Of a DNA stretch of 64,000 nucleotides, positions 1 to 11,803 are shown piece after piece (the stretch's first letter is position 1; each line of letters opens with the position of its first letter). The position numbers and the translations under genes are program-made. Location: assembly GCA_963920765.1 (NCBI GenBank), contig OY987244.1, positions 25,648,358-25,712,357 on the forward strand, given 5' to 3'. This DNA comes from Ulota crispa. Lineage: Eukaryota > Streptophyta > Bryopsida > Orthotrichales > Orthotrichaceae. Below the pieces are notes generated by a model. It was not told the origin of the DNA. It saw only the letters and a list, made by a program, of their open reading frames with translations, and ran no database searches.

Positions 1-65
1 CTTTACATGAAATATCTTAGATATTTGCTACCTCTGCTAGCCATAAAATTTTGCCCTAACCTTGG

Positions 66-992
66 TTAACCCCTAAAGGACCATGGCCTTTATTTTGTCA
101 AATGACACTCAAAACTGCCACCTCTATGGCAAAGAGTAAAAAAGTTTGAAAATCGGTCTTTGCATATCTAACCATAGGATCCTGTACTAGATTACTATAA
201 AAATGTATCATACAAAACTCAAGAACTTTGACCATACAAGTTGGAAGATATTTGCAATTAAGAAATAAAAAACAACTTTTTTTGCACCTTGCATGACTAG
301 ATTATTTAACTATGAACTTTTTTAACTTAAAATTTTTGCACCACAGAGTTTGGAATTCTATTTTTGCATGATGGAAAGTTGAGTTGGTAATCTTGGGAAA
401 AACAAAAAATAAAAAATAAAAAATTTTCATTCTTATAAAAAACATTAGGCATAAGAAGGTACGAGATTGAACAAAAACTTAAATTGCTAATAACTTTACA
501 ATGGAATTGAAATGCAATGATCCCAATGGTGATATTGTTCTAGAAAGCAAACTTCACCCTTTCCAACAATTTCTTTTGAAAAAATGTTAAAATTGCTTAA
601 AAAAATGAGGTTTATAAGTTATTTTTTCAAGAAGATGCTTGAATTGCCTAAAAAACAAGATTGGCCATAACTTTCTCATAACTAGTCCAAAATGGAATGA
701 ATCAAAGCTTCAGATGTAAACAAAGATATAATCTATGAGAAAAAAAAATTAATTTTTTTTCAAATTTTTGTAAGAATTTTTTTTGCTGCCCAGAGTTCCC
801 AAATTTGTGCTTATTTGGGCATAACTTTTGCTCCCTAGCATCAATTGGAATAAAAATTAGATGCCCATGCAGATCTTTGAATTCCCATCTTCAATAAAAG
901 TTTCAAAAAATCATGCAAAGTAGTTTGGCCATAGGTACATGCCCAAAATCCCATTTGTCCGTTGAACAGACAGTTGGTCCTTTAAGGGTTAA
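66..992 (+). mobile_element. TTAA element A1 (piggyBac-like MITE, about 0.93 kb)
   Basis: The element is bounded by TTAA on both sides. The left end reads TTAACCCCTAAAGGACCA and the right end TGGTCCTTTAAGGGTTAA. Its interior matches A2, A3 and A4 almost throughout, from the TTTATTTTGTCAAATGACAC stretch at the left to the CCCAAAATCCCATTTGTCC stretch at the right. It has no coding capacity. The TTAA target and CCC ends fit the piggyBac superfamily; that class is inferred because no transposase is present. Confidence 0.85.
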
Positions 993-1314
993 GAGCATCT
1001 CCAGTGGTGACTCAAACACACATAGTGAATGAAAAGTGTTGCGGGCTCTTTCAAAACCCTCTCAAGATATAGTGTCCTTTTGTTTCTAGTCTGTGTCTAG
1101 CAAGGGCCTTTCAGGATACTATTCATCACTATTCATCCTACTTTTGGTGAACTTTGTTCTCTACTTCCCTTGATAAGTGGCCAATTGGTTATTTATAAGA
1201 TGTGTTGAAGTGTAAAGCCACCTTATGGAAGAGCATGGGTGAAGATCAAGGAGCTTGATGTCCTTCCAAAATAGATGAAAACCTTTGAATGTGCCCAAAT
1301 TGGTGGAGATGCTG
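993..1314 (+). mobile_element. Tourist-like MITE Q1
   Basis: It begins GAGCATCTCCAGTGG and ends GGTGGAGATGCTG, flanked on both sides by TAA, the 3-bp duplication typical of PIF/Harbinger elements. Its interior (TGAAAAGTGTT, CCCTCTCAA, GATAAGTGGCCAATTG) matches Q2 and Q3. It starts directly on the terminal TTAA of A1. Confidence 0.75.
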
Positions 1315-1341
1315 TAAGCCCATATGTTATGGCTCAATTCA

Positions 1342-1608
1342 TTGCACATACATCAAGGTGGGGCCAGGGTAGAAAAGCATTGTTTTTTCACTTGCCATGA
1401 AATGTAAGGGTTTGGATATTTACCATTGAAAGATTGAATTTGGAAACTTTGGATTCATATTTGGATTTAAATACCATGTTTAAGTCTGTGACCCTGGAAG
1501 AGGATACAATGGAACAACAACAAAATAAGGGGCAAATTATTACTAATACCCTTGTTTGGAAAAACATCTAAGCTCTTTTGCCTTGGCCCCACATCAATGT
1601 ATGTGCAG
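1342..1608. mobile_element. Palindromic MITE M2
   Basis: The ends are inverted copies: TTGCACATACATCAAGGTGG at the left and the complement of CCACATCAATGTATGTGCA at the right. The interior shares the GGATTTA...ACCATG...TTT stretch with M1, M3 and M4. No transposase is present and the family is unknown. Confidence 0.6.
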
Positions 1609-1684
1609 TAAAGTGAGCCAAGTGTTATTGGATGTGGGTTACAATTACATGTTGGTTTTTGTTCATTGACAAATTGCATGTGAC

Positions 1685-2354
1685 TTAACCCCTAAAGGAC
1701 CATGGCCTTTATTTTGTCAAATGACACTCAAAATTGCCACTTCTATGGCAAAGAGTAAAAAAGTTTTATAACTGGTCTTTCTGCATATCTAACCATAGGA
1801 TCTTGTACTAGACTAGTATAAAAATGTGTCATACAAAACTCAATAACTTTGACCGCAAAAATTGGAAGATATTTGCATTCAAAGTGTAAAAAACAAGGTT
1901 TTTTGCACCTTGCATGATTGGATTATTTAACTATGAACTTTTTTAACTTAAAATTTTTACACCATGGAGATTGGAACGTAATTTTTTTGTGGTAGGAAAT
2001 TGAGTTGGGAATTTTGGGAAAAAAACTAAAACAAGAAATACTTGATTTTCATTCTTAAAAAAAACTTTAGGTAGAAGAAGGTATAAAATTGAACAAAAAC
2101 TAATTTTTTTATAACCATGCAATGGAATAAAAACCCAATAATCCCAACTGCAAGATTGTTCTAGAAAGCAAACTTCACCCTTTCCAACCTTTTTTTTTTT
2201 GAAAAAATGTTAAACTTGCATTGAACAATGAAGTTTATAAGTTATTTTTTCAAGAAGATGCTTGAATAGCCCAAAAAACAAGATTGTCCATAACTTTCTT
2301 ATAACTAGTCCAAATGGAATGAATCAAAGCTTTAGATGTAGACAAAGATATAAT

Positions 2355-2403
<49 letters not shown>

Positions 2404-2630
2404 AAGTTTTTGTAAAAAAAATTGTTGCCTAAGCTCCCCAAATTTGTGCTTATCCGGGCATAACTTTTGCTCCCTAGCATTGATTGGAATAAAAATTATA
2501 TTCTCCAAAAGCTTATGTGTTTTCCTATCTTAAAAAAAAAATCAAAAAACCAGGACAAAAATTGAGGCTATAGGTACCTCCCCAAAACCCCATTTGTCCC
2601 TCGTAGGGATTATGGTCCTTTAGGAGCTAA
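1685..2630 (+). mobile_element. TTAA element A2 (piggyBac-like MITE)
   Basis: This is the second + strand copy of family A, from TTAACCCCTAAAGGACCATG to GGTCCTTTAGGAGCTAA. The right-hand TTAA has decayed to CTAA. It differs from A1 mainly by an internal TA microsatellite at about 2356-2397. Confidence 0.85.
2356..2397. repeat. (TA)n microsatellite inside A2
   Basis: About twenty TA repeats sit where A1 and A3 have a short A-rich tract, so the tract grew after A2 inserted. Confidence 0.95.
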
Positions 2631-2909
2631 GGTAGACGTACCAATTCTCAAGCGATACTCACTTCCGCACCTTACTTTTGAGGTGGTCACCGTCCACTCT
2701 TGAATCCAAAGTGGAGCATTGTGCACTACTTGCACAAGCAAATTTTGCTACATGTCAGTTGCTAAGTTGCTTTAAGAGGGTTGGGATTGGGACCATCAAG
2801 TGCCATTATAGCAACACATCCAAATAGTTTTAAGGTTAGTTTAGAGTTGCTAATAGGGACCCTATGAGCTATAAATTTACCCTTTAATATAAAATATTCT
2901 ACAATACAT

Positions 2910-3100
2910 CACTAGTAGAAAGCTGGACCCACCATTTTATATAAGGTAGTTCTTGTTAAGTTCCTTATTTCCAATGTAGAATTTTGCTAAACAATGCAAA
3001 ATTTTACGTCGTCCGACAAAATTATGAGTTGGAAACAAAAAAACTCAACAAGAACTACCTTGTATAAAATGGTGGGTTCTAATACAGTTTTCTACTAGTG
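2910..3100. mobile_element. Short palindromic MITE with CACTAGTAGAAA ends
   Basis: It runs from CACTAGTAGAAAGCTGGACC to the inverted end TTTTCTACTAGTG. The arms include CACCATTTTATATAAGGTAG and its complement around 3055-3075. The terminal CACTA suggests a CACTA-type element, but no clear 3-bp duplication is seen. Confidence 0.65.
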
Positions 3101-3718
3101 TTTTTTTCTGCAAACATGACGTTTCATAATAGCTTATTAAAAGACTAACCCTACAAAAAAAAAATATTCTGAATTTTCCAAGACCTTGCAATTCCCTAAG
3201 CTCTTAAACACTCAAACACTCAGGAATGGATATGTCTACCTTAGTGGTGAAGTTTGTTTTCATTAGCCCAAGCATTCTTCTAATCAAAGTGTTTTTTTTC
3301 GGCCAAATTTTTTCCAAAGTTGATATATTTGGACCAATGTCGGCAAGTCCCTCCAAATGTTATCCAATGAAATGTGTACAACAACGGGATTGTCATTATA
3401 AAAAATAAACAAACATTACTGCTTATCCTATAAGTAAGTGGATCTAAGAGTGGATAAGGTCTAAATTTTTTACTAATGCCATCTTTATTATAAGGCGAGT
3501 ATCTATCTATCACAAAAAACTCAAAATTCTCTATTAACATTAGAAATTAGATTTTTTTTTGTTGTAAAGCATCAAGAGCCAAGCGTTGGGTGTCTTCATG
3601 TCACTAAAATTTTGAAATTCAATGAGGGGGAGGGAGAAAAAAAATACAAGGAAAGGGAGGGTGAAAGTTACAAGTAATTAAAGAGACGGTGCAAATTGCA
3701 TTTCAGGGATAGTAGTAT
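3101..3718. other. Unassigned AT-rich stretch
   Basis: The open frames (for example 3226-3408) are short, biased by T/A runs and overlap on both strands without any recognisable domain. No repeat family from elsewhere in the window is seen. Confidence 0.5.
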
Positions 3719-4667
3719 TTAATTCCTAAAGGACCAAGGGGTTTTTTTGAAGAAACATTGTTAAAAATTGCGTTTTTTTTGGTATGTTGATCAAAAATGA
3801 AAACTAAAACGTTTTATTGTAACTTCAACTGCATGAAACTATAATAAAATACTAATCTAATGTGTGGTAAAAATTTCAGCCCATTTGACAGCGCGGAGTG
3901 TAAGATTATAATGTTTAAAGTGAGAAAAACAATTTTTTTTTCATTCCTATAAAACAAAGTCAGCATACTTTGAGCCCTTTTGGAGTGAATTTTTTGCTCT
4001 ACACAAAAATGAGCTTTTTGACCATTCACAAGTATATGATGTTAGGATCACTCATGAAAAATTTCAGAAGCAAATATAGAATCTAGCTTTCTATAAATTC
4101 CCGTGTAGTGCAAGGAGGTTTAGTGAATTGGCCATACACTAGTCATTTTTTCATGATTTCTTGTGCAATGAGAAATTTTTATTTGGAATCTGAACTACAA
4201 AAGGTAGGGACAAACATTTGAAATGTGTGGAATTTTTTTCAAGAACTTAGAACTTATAATTGGAAGATAATAGGGCCTAAAGTTAGAAGAAAATATTTTT
4301 TCTTGAAATTGCATAGACAATTAATAAAGTTTGACTCCTCTTAGAATGTGATTTGAGAGCTAACTTTTTTTACAATTGTATGCCATATTTTATTAGTTAC
4401 ATGCATGCCAAATTTCAAAAATTGATGAGATTTCTAACATAAGATTCTCCAAAGATGCCCAAATTGCTTGAGCTGCCTAATTCATTTTGGGTAGCATAGC
4501 TTTTCAATCAAGCATTTGATGGGGAAGAAATCAAATTTCCACTTGGGGAATACCTCTTTACACCTTGTGTAACAATTATGAGAACATCCAATAAAACCTG
4601 ACTTTGTATGACCCTACCCAAATTTTCAAGTGTTTGTTGAATGGAAACTTGGTCCTTTAAGGACTAA
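3719..4667 (+). mobile_element. TTAA element B1
   Basis: The left end is TTAATTCCTAAAGGACCAAG and the right end CTTGGTCCTTTAAGGACTAA, slightly decayed. The interior matches B2 and B3 in reverse orientation, including GAGCTTTTTGACCATTCACA and the CTAAACCTCC/TTGCAATGCAAGG region. It is non-coding, about 0.95 kb. Confidence 0.8.
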
Positions 4668-4675
4668 CTAATAGG

Positions 4676-4986
4676 GAAGATTTCATGAATACCTGTTAAG
4701 TTTGCAATATTTGCATAGATATCCTTGCTTTTTCAGAAATTATACAAATATCCTTAAACCAAAAATTTAGGTGTTTATTTTGTTGTACATATCACTTTCC
4801 TTCTTCCTTTGTGCACATGTTGCTTCTTTTTTGTTTCATTCACATTCCTTTCTTCAACAGTGGTCATGAATTAAGTACAAGCACAACAAATAAATGCCTA
4901 AAATTTATTGTCCAAAGGTATTTGTGCAATTTCTGAAAGAAAATGGGTATCTACTGCAAACTTCATGAGTATCCATGAAATTTTCC
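4676..4986. mobile_element. Fold-back MITE R1
   Basis: The two halves are inverted copies. The left reads CATGAATACC...TTTGCAATATTTGCATAGAT, and the right reads GGTATCTACTGCAAACTTCATGAGTATCC. R2 (45049-45376) and R3 (60763-61113) share the layout. The central part carries TTGTTGTACAT and TTCTTCC motifs common to all three. It is non-coding. Confidence 0.65.
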
Positions 4987-5377
4987 GGTAGCTGAAAGTC
5001 TAGATATAAGAACCATTTTTATAAATTTGGTAATATATGCAAAACATCTAGAGATCACTTGATGTTTTGCTTATGTACTTGCAAATGTTTCGACATTTAC
5101 CAAAAAAAAGAGATCTTCCAAAGTTTTGCTAGCCCAAAATTAGATGAAATTTCCAAAAGTCGAGGTTTACATGAATAGTTAAGATTAGATAAATGTGGCA
5201 TACTAATAAGGATGCAAACAATAATATGTCTGTATTTCGTAGTTAGTTGTTTTTATCTCTTTTCAATATTTACTATCTATTTATGGTCTAATTTCAGGTC
5301 TTCAAATCCAAAGAGAAGTTTGAAGCTTCTAGATTCTATAATATAGTGGTAACTTTCTAAACCCCTATATTTCTCTT

Positions 5378-5750
5378 GGGAATTACTAGGGGGACACCCC
5401 AATTGCTACGTGGACACCTCTCATAGCTCAACTTACTAAACTTGAGATTATTTATAAGTTGAAATATGAAATAAAATCAAAATAATATTTTAGCACACAT
5501 TTACAACTACAAGCATTGCATGGTCAAGGGTTAAACCGGACGCTCCCTTCATTTATAAGTTTAACTCTTGATCATGTCACAAATGAAATATATTTGTTGT
5601 ATGTTTACAATGCTTGTAAACGCAAATGTGCGTTAAAATATTGTTTTGATTTTCTTTCATATTTCAATGTGATAATAATCTCAAATTTAGTAGGTTGGAC
5701 TATAGGGGGTGTCCATGTAGCAACTAGGGGGTGTTCCCCTAATCATTCCC
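5378..5750. mobile_element. Long-TIR MITE S2
   Basis: The left end GGGAATTACTAGGGGGACAC is mirrored at the right by GGGTGTTCCCCTAATCATTC. Inside, CAATTGCTACGTGGACACC mirrors GGTGTCCATGTAGCAAC. It is the same family as S1 (13283-13693). The flanks TTTCTCTT and TTTTTCTT may be a decayed target duplication of 8-9 bp, as in Mutator-like elements. Confidence 0.65.
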
Positions 5751-5858
5751 TTTTTCTTTATTCGCAAGCTTGTGTTTCTCCACCTTGGATCTACATATTG
5801 GTATGAGTATTATACCAAGCCACCATCTCACTGCAATCAATGTGTGGGATCATAGAGA

Positions 5859-6112
5859 GGAATGCTATTTTGTGAGCAAGGATATGTGAGGCGCAAACTG
5901 TGAGCCTAGATCTTTTGTCAAAATACTCAATTTCACTTATAATTATATATGTAGGATCCTATAATTGTGCATGTTAAACTTTGATTTTATTAAAAAAAAC
6001 TTTTTTTATGAAATTTTCATTGATTTGATTTCAAAATTGATTTGTGCTCACCAAATCTTGGCTCACTGCTCATAGGCTCACCATTTTACACTCTCAAAAT
6101 AGTGTTGTCCCC
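5859..6112. mobile_element. Putative small inverted-repeat element
   Basis: The left segment AATGCTATTTTGTGAGCAAG is mirrored near 6090-6112 by CTCTCAAAATAGTGTTG. Repeated GTGAGCC and GGCTCAC words lie between. The ends are imperfect and no second copy is present in the window. Confidence 0.35.
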
Positions 6113-6113
6113 A

Positions 6114-6370
6114 TGCTCTTCAAAAAGGCTCGCAAAAAGGTGGCCTTACATTCCAACATACCCCATAAATAATCTCTTGACCACTTATCAAGGAAAGTAG
6201 AGAATAAAGTTCACTCAACTTAAGATGAATAGTGATGAAAAGTGTTTTGAAGGGCCCTTATTAGACACAGGCTAGAAACAGTAGGATACAGTCTCTTGAG
6301 AGGGTTTTGAGAGGGCATGCAACACTTTTCATCCACTTTGAGCATGTTTGAGTCATTGGTGGAAATGCTC
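6114..6370 (-). mobile_element. Tourist-like MITE Q2, reverse orientation, one end missing or unclear
   Basis: It matches Q1 and Q3 in reverse complement (CCACTTATCAAGGAAAG, GATGAATAGTGATGAAAAGTG) and ends GGTGGAAATGCTC followed by TTA. The other end cannot be located exactly. Confidence 0.65.
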
Positions 6371-6373
6371 TTA

Positions 6374-6791
6374 GAGCATCATCAACCTGTACACCGAGTT
6401 TGGGAATGGGAATTGGATGCTCCTTCACCGCTTCTCATCCCATAATTTTGTAATTTCTTTCACCGTACAGATCCTCCTACTCTTTTTGCAACTCCAGTTG
6501 CAGATTTAGGCACATGGAAGACACTTGCAAGCACTTGTGATTTGTTACTAAGAAATTGCGAGCTACTGCAAGAAATGTGTCATTCCAACAATCATTACAG
6601 TGGAAATCATAGGGCATTGGAAAACAAACAAAGTTGTCATCTAAACAGATTATTTTAACGGGACTGTCTCTTGATTATGTGTTGCCGTGGTTGCGTTGGA
6701 ACCCTAAAAACACCTCATTCTCCCACACAACTGACCCCATCAACAGAAATGAAGTTACAGTCCTATTCCACGTCTTCGGATGATGATGCTC
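6374..6791. mobile_element. Tourist-like MITE Q6 (418 bp), abutting Q2
   Basis: It starts GAGCATCATCAACC directly after the TTA that ends Q2. It ends GGATGATGATGCTC followed by TTA. The 418-bp length equals that of the GC-rich element at 20818-21235, though the interiors look different. A short open frame inside (6671-6874) has no recognisable domain. Confidence 0.6.
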
Positions 6792-7465
6792 TTAAAGAGA
6801 GTACTTCAACCTCCTGTTCATGGCCATGGCTTGCTTTGTTTTTCCAAACATCTTGTGCTTTTCAAAGGGTTTAGTGTTCCCTGACCGTTACTATTATGGT
6901 TACAATGTCATTTTCCGTGACTACAGTAGCATTTGGTGTTAGTTCAGTGCTAGTCATGTAAGGGGTAAAATTTCCTTGATTTGTAGAACTGCGTGCAGGA
7001 CACCGACTATGATGTTACTGTGTTTATAGTGTTATTTACTCTATCAATCAACAATTGATGTTCATGGTCACAATTATTGTTGATGTTGGATGTTGTTTTA
7101 ATGCAAGCCAAATTATCAGGGTATTGATTTTAAAATTATGATGAAAATTTAATTGACAAATAGAGTTCATGTTGACATTTAGTGTTGATAACACTAATAA
7201 TGATATTGAGATGTTATAATTTGTAATTAATGTTGTTAACACTAAACATCATTACTAGTGTTAGTGCTCTTAATGTGCTCTTTCTTTAATTATCTAAAAA
7301 TGTGATAAATGTGCAAACATTTCAAATTATAGATAACTATAAGCACATAGTTTTTTAGCAATGAAATTTTAGGTAGAAGTGTTGTTGAATTTAACTGCTT
7401 ATGTGAATGACTATGTGTAGGATAAATCACTTCATTCATGCAGTTTTATCAATGTAATGTATTTA
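6792..7465. other. Unassigned stretch
   Basis: This is AT-rich sequence with many GTGTTA/TAACAC words near 7150-7260 but no clear repeat unit, gene or RNA. Confidence 0.5.
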
Positions 7466-7686
7466 AGGTAGGAGCACCCAATTCCAACATTGTACCTAAT
7501 GGAGTCAATCTCTACACGTGGTGGCCATTCTAGAACTTGGATTTTAGATATATCATAGATAGCTTATTGCTATTGACCAAGATGATAAGCTATTTATGGT
7601 GTATTTAGATTTAAGTTATAAAATGACCACCTTGTGTAGAGAGTGACACTATTAAGTACATTGTTGGTATTGGGTGCTCTTATATT
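7466..7686 (+). mobile_element. TA-flanked MITE G1a
   Basis: It begins AGGTAGGAGCACCCAATTCC after TA and ends GGGTGCTCTTATATTA. It is about 72-75% similar by eye to G1b (45394-45612), including GTACCTAATGG and GACCACCTTGTGTAGAGAG. The interior is itself near-palindromic. Confidence 0.75.
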
Positions 7687-8544
7687 ATATGAGATGGTTG
7701 ATATGAGATGACAAATTTATCCTACAAATAGGTCAAAGACATCAAAGCTTGGGACATTTATAACCAAATTTTCAGCCAACATGGCCTCAAGAATTGCTAC
7801 AAAAATGTAACCAAGCACTTCTTATAATAAGACTACAACAAGGGTCTTTTGTTTGATTTCTAAATAACTATTGGCCACAAATTTTAGGACATGATACAAG
7901 CCTAAAATACCCTTGAAGAAATAGAATGAAGAACAGGATCAAGTAGGGTCATTGAGATTCTAGTCCTATCCTAAGAACTTTATTTTATTCTAAAACAATA
8001 ATACCCTTAAAAATATCTCAAAAAAATATCTCTAAAGTTACAAATTAGCTTCAATATTTGTAGGTGGAGCTGCATCAAAACTTGAATTTAAAGGGTTGCG
8101 TAGTTGCGTTGTGCTTCAAAAAAATCCAACTTTGACCTTAAAATAAGGACTTTTTGTGCTCATTTTAGAAATTCTACTATTTTGGAAAGGCTAGGAACTT
8201 GAGACCTTCTTGGGCCCCAAATCAACATCAGTTCTTTATACAAAAGCAACCCTACGCATCAATACCAACTGCTTCAATGGTTGTACACTTGCAAGGTCAT
8301 AACATTCATTTACTTATCTTATAAAAAGAATTGAAAAAGTTGAAAAAGTTGGTCCATTTGGTACCCTAGTCTTTATTTACCTCAGCTTTCAAATATATGC
8401 GGTGACTTATGTTCCGCTTTATGTTCCCATCACTTTTGTGAATGAAGTTATGCATAGAAAACATCCCTTGAAATATTCAATATTTGGAGTTCTTAAGCCT
8501 AGGGTCTAAGAAGGAAAAACAACGTAGGTGCCCAACCCCAACTC
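7687..8544. other. Unassigned stretch with an old repeat shared with 29.5 kb
   Basis: The part around 7740-7800 (AAGCTTGGGACATT, CATGGCCTCAAGAAT) resembles 29490-29540, so an old dispersed repeat is present. No gene is seen. Confidence 0.4.
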
Positions 8545-9197
8545 TTAACCCTTAAATGCCCAAGGCACCCAATTTGGGTGTTTGCAAAATTTTGAAGACA
8601 AATAAAATCTTATCAAATCACTATTTTTGGTATTTTCTTTTGAACATTAGTTTGTTTTGAAGTCTATTTTTAACATCAAAAATCTGATTTTGAAAATGAT
8701 TGTCCATGATTTTTCTATTCAATATTTTGTACAACGGTGTCCACTGCAATCTTGAGTTTTTTAGCGTTGGAAGATTTTGAAAATGAGCCTCAAATACACT
8801 AGAGCTTGGAGAAAAATTTGCATTAGAAATCCATTTAAAAAAAATACAAGAGTAGATTTTGAAAGCCGTAAATTAGTTGAGGTTAAACATGCAATGACCT
8901 AAAACCTCGTATTTTTTTGATGACCAAATTTTTAGATTTGACATGTGAAATGAGGATTAGAAAACTTGAAGTCACTTCTGCAATTTTAACACTCTCATGT
9001 TCAAACATTATAATCTTTCAAACTATAAGTGATATTGTTGTGTTTTCCTTTTCCATGTAATCTCTAACATGTCAAGTTTAAATTTATACAATTACAATTT
9101 AAAAGAACTTGATGAGATTTATGAAAAGGTTGGTTGATTGTTCACTTTCCTGAAAATGCCAAGAAGTTCAAAAAGCCCTTGGGCATTTAGGGGTTAA
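8545..9197 (+). mobile_element. TTAA element C1 (653 bp)
   Basis: The left end is TTAACCCTTAAATGCCCAAG and the right end CCTTGGGCATTTAGGGGTTAA, written here as inverted ends of about 20 bp. C2 shares the end sequence. No coding region is present. Confidence 0.8.
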
Positions 9198-9702
9198 GGC
9201 CCATTCTCACATGGTGCTTAGTAGAAGCGGTTTTAAAGTATAAAAGTATTCACTGTTCACGGAAAAGCAGGGTTGAGAGTGGATGACACAAGAAAACAAT
9301 GGAGACAAAATAGGGTTTGCTCATAAGAATGAGGAGTTCACACGTGCTGGATCGTTAAATACTTTTTGCTGTCTAATCTGCCAGCACGACAGAAAAAATC
9401 ATTGCAAAGACTTGGGGGGATCGTTAAGGCCCATTTTATGTAATCGACCTTCCAAATCCCCATTACGAAATACCGCCCTTATCGTCCCGCCTTCTTCTCA
9501 CATCTTCATTTCTGTGAGGATTTGATGTTACGAAAAACAAGGAAATAATGTCGTGAATCACGGAATGTTATCTATTGCCCTTTCTAAAACTTGCAATTCC
9601 ATACCTGCCAGCGCAAAGGCCACCTAGGCTTGGGGTGTAAAACCGTACCCCAATGCGAACATGCACATTCGTAAGTACCGAGCACCGAGCAGGCGCTCGT
9701 TC

Positions 9703-11519
9703 TTAACCCCTAAATGTCCAAGGCACCAGATTTTGGTGTCTAAAAAATATCAGGAAATTTTGAAACCCTGTTGTAGGCACAGATTTTGTTGTTTTGAGGT
9801 TTTTTTTTGGAAAAATTGCAAGCTAAAGATAGTTTTAGTGTTCAAATTCAACTTTCTTCATATCTTATTTCATTTGTTTTTGGTGGAAGATTAACTACAA
9901 GCATACATTTTTCTGTCATGAATAATGTTGTGAATAGTGTTGTGAATAGTGTCACAGAGCTTATGAGAAGTTGTCACATTGAAAAGACGGGCATCAAGTT
10001 GAGCAAAAGGTGAAGATTTCCCTTGGGCACTCCTTTGGACAATAAGGGCCTTTTTACTGAAATTTTGACATTTAACAAAATCTACAAGTGCTTTTGGACT
10101 AATTTCACTTGGAATGTCTTTGTTATCAAAATTAGAATCTATTCACCATTGAAAATTCTTTTATTCATAATGATTTTTGGTCAATAATTGAAGTTGAAAT
10201 TTCTTTATATTGAATGGTTGCATTTTTATAATTGCAATGCATGCTCATTTGTGAAATTGTGGTCATGGATTTGAAAGAGGGGCCATTGATTTTGAAGTAA
10301 CAACAATAAACACTAAAGCATCCTAAGTGGTTGTTTCCCAAATTTGTATCCAAAAGTTGCCAATTTGCATTAGAAGTTTCGAACAGCTCCAAAAATCACA
10401 AATATCTTAACCCCTAAAGGACTGAGCCATTTTTTCAGTGAAAATCACTCAAAATTGCCACTTTTGGGGGGTCAATAAGAAGGTTTTTTTTTTTTTTAAT
10501 TTGGGAAATCTAACCGTAAGATCTTGCCCTAGACTGGATTAGGTCCTTGTGGAAAACAAATCAGGTCATTCCAAAAGGACATGAGTGAGATATTTACATT
10601 TAAAGTGAAAAGAAAAGTTTTTTTCCATGCTACCCCAAAATTTCAGAAGCCTTTGACCACTCTTATAACAAAAAAGTTGCTCTACGCAACTTTGCACTTT
10701 ATTTTTCCCATGTAGGAGATCAAGTTAGCTATGTGTCGGAGATTTTTCAAATCAATTGGAACTATACAGCACATGGGAAAAAATAGTAAGTAAAAAGATG
10801 TAAAGAATGAGTCAAAACACTAAATTGTTCAAAATATAATTATGGAAATGAACAATGCAAATCCCAATGGTGATAATGTTGTGATAAAAAATCTACTTCC
10901 TTGGGTTTAATTATCTTTCCAAAATATTGAAAATTGAGTAAAATATAGGACTTCAAAGTTTATTTTAGAGTAGAGAATCCATAATTGCCCGCAAACAAAA
11001 ACTCCTCATAAATTTCATCTCATTGATTGAAATGGAATGATTCAAAGCTTCTCACCTCTTAAAAAATATAAAGAACCGATTTCAAATTTTAATTAAAAAA
11101 TATATAACTTTTAAAGAAGTTTTTGGGCTGCCCAGGCAGGCAGTCCTCCCCAAATTTTCAGAAATTCTTGCATAACTTTTTCAATAATTGTCGGAATGAG
11201 GAAAAAATAAGATGCCCACTTAGATCTTTGAATTCCACATCTTCAATAAAAGTTTCAAAAAATTACTTAAAGTAGCTTATCCAAAGGTACATGCTCAAAC
11301 TCCCACCTGTCCCCCAAAGGGACAATGGTCCTTTAGGGGTTAAAATTGGTGCAACCATTTTGGATTCTTTTTAGGTAATGCCATTTAGACACCTTGAAGT
11401 TCAAGATTCAACAGTTACAATTTTGTTTTGATGTTTAATAATGATCTTAAACACCATTCAAAAACTTCAAATCTACCTTTTGAAAACGAGAAAAACACCC
11501 TTGGACATTTAGGGGTTAA
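9703..11519 (+). mobile_element. TTAA element C2, split by D1
   Basis: The left end is TTAACCCCTAAATGTCCAAG and the right end CTTGGACATTTAGGGGTTAA. Its two halves are 9703-10406 and 11344-11519, with the complete D1 element sitting in an internal TTAA. This places D1 later than C2. Confidence 0.8.
10407..11343 (+). mobile_element. TTAA element D1 nested in C2
   Basis: The left end is TTAACCCCTAAAGGACTGAG and the right end GACAATGGTCCTTTAGGGGTTAA, given here only as its 20-bp core. The interior matches D2-D5. Near the right end CCTGTCCCCCAAAGGGACAA forms a small subterminal hairpin. It has no transposase. Confidence 0.85.
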
Positions 11520-11546
11520 AAGCAAACAACAAGTGAGAATGGGCCT

Positions 11547-11803
11547 TTAGGGTATGTTTACACTTGATATTTCAAAGAATATTTGAGGAATATGGGAGTT
11601 TTTGAAAAAGTGGGTCGTCTAGGTCCTGGGCTCCTGGCTACAGTATGGCTGCCACGTCATTTCCAAAATTAGTACGTAATTGACTATTATGGATTGTAGG
11701 GCAAGTAAGCAGAGCGAGTCAAAACACCAGAGGGATGCGTGGACGCAACCCGCTTCTCAATGGAAAGAGTGTGAGCTCAAAGGACCTTGAGAAAAACTCG
11801 CAG
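11547..11803. other. Short unassigned stretch between D1/X and D2
   Basis: GGGTATGTTTACACTTGAT at 11551 resembles one end of the small T element at 61503. No matching second end was found. Confidence 0.4.

Larger units (their letters stand above)
9197..11547. mobile_element. Composite element X enclosing C2 and D1
   Basis: AGGCCCATTCTCACATGG at 9197 is matched in inverted orientation by GTGAGAATGGGCCT at about 11533-11547, with TTA on both outer sides. Without the C2 insertion the element would be about 530 bp. The part at 9197-9702 contains no gene; the open frame at 9283-9525 has no recognisable domain. The TTA flanks suggest a PIF/Harbinger-type element. Confidence 0.5.

Noticed and set aside
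11280-11343. Subterminal hairpin of D elements as a Helitron 3' end
   Set aside because: Helitrons end in CTRR without inverted ends or target duplication, whereas these elements have inverted ends and TTAA on both sides.
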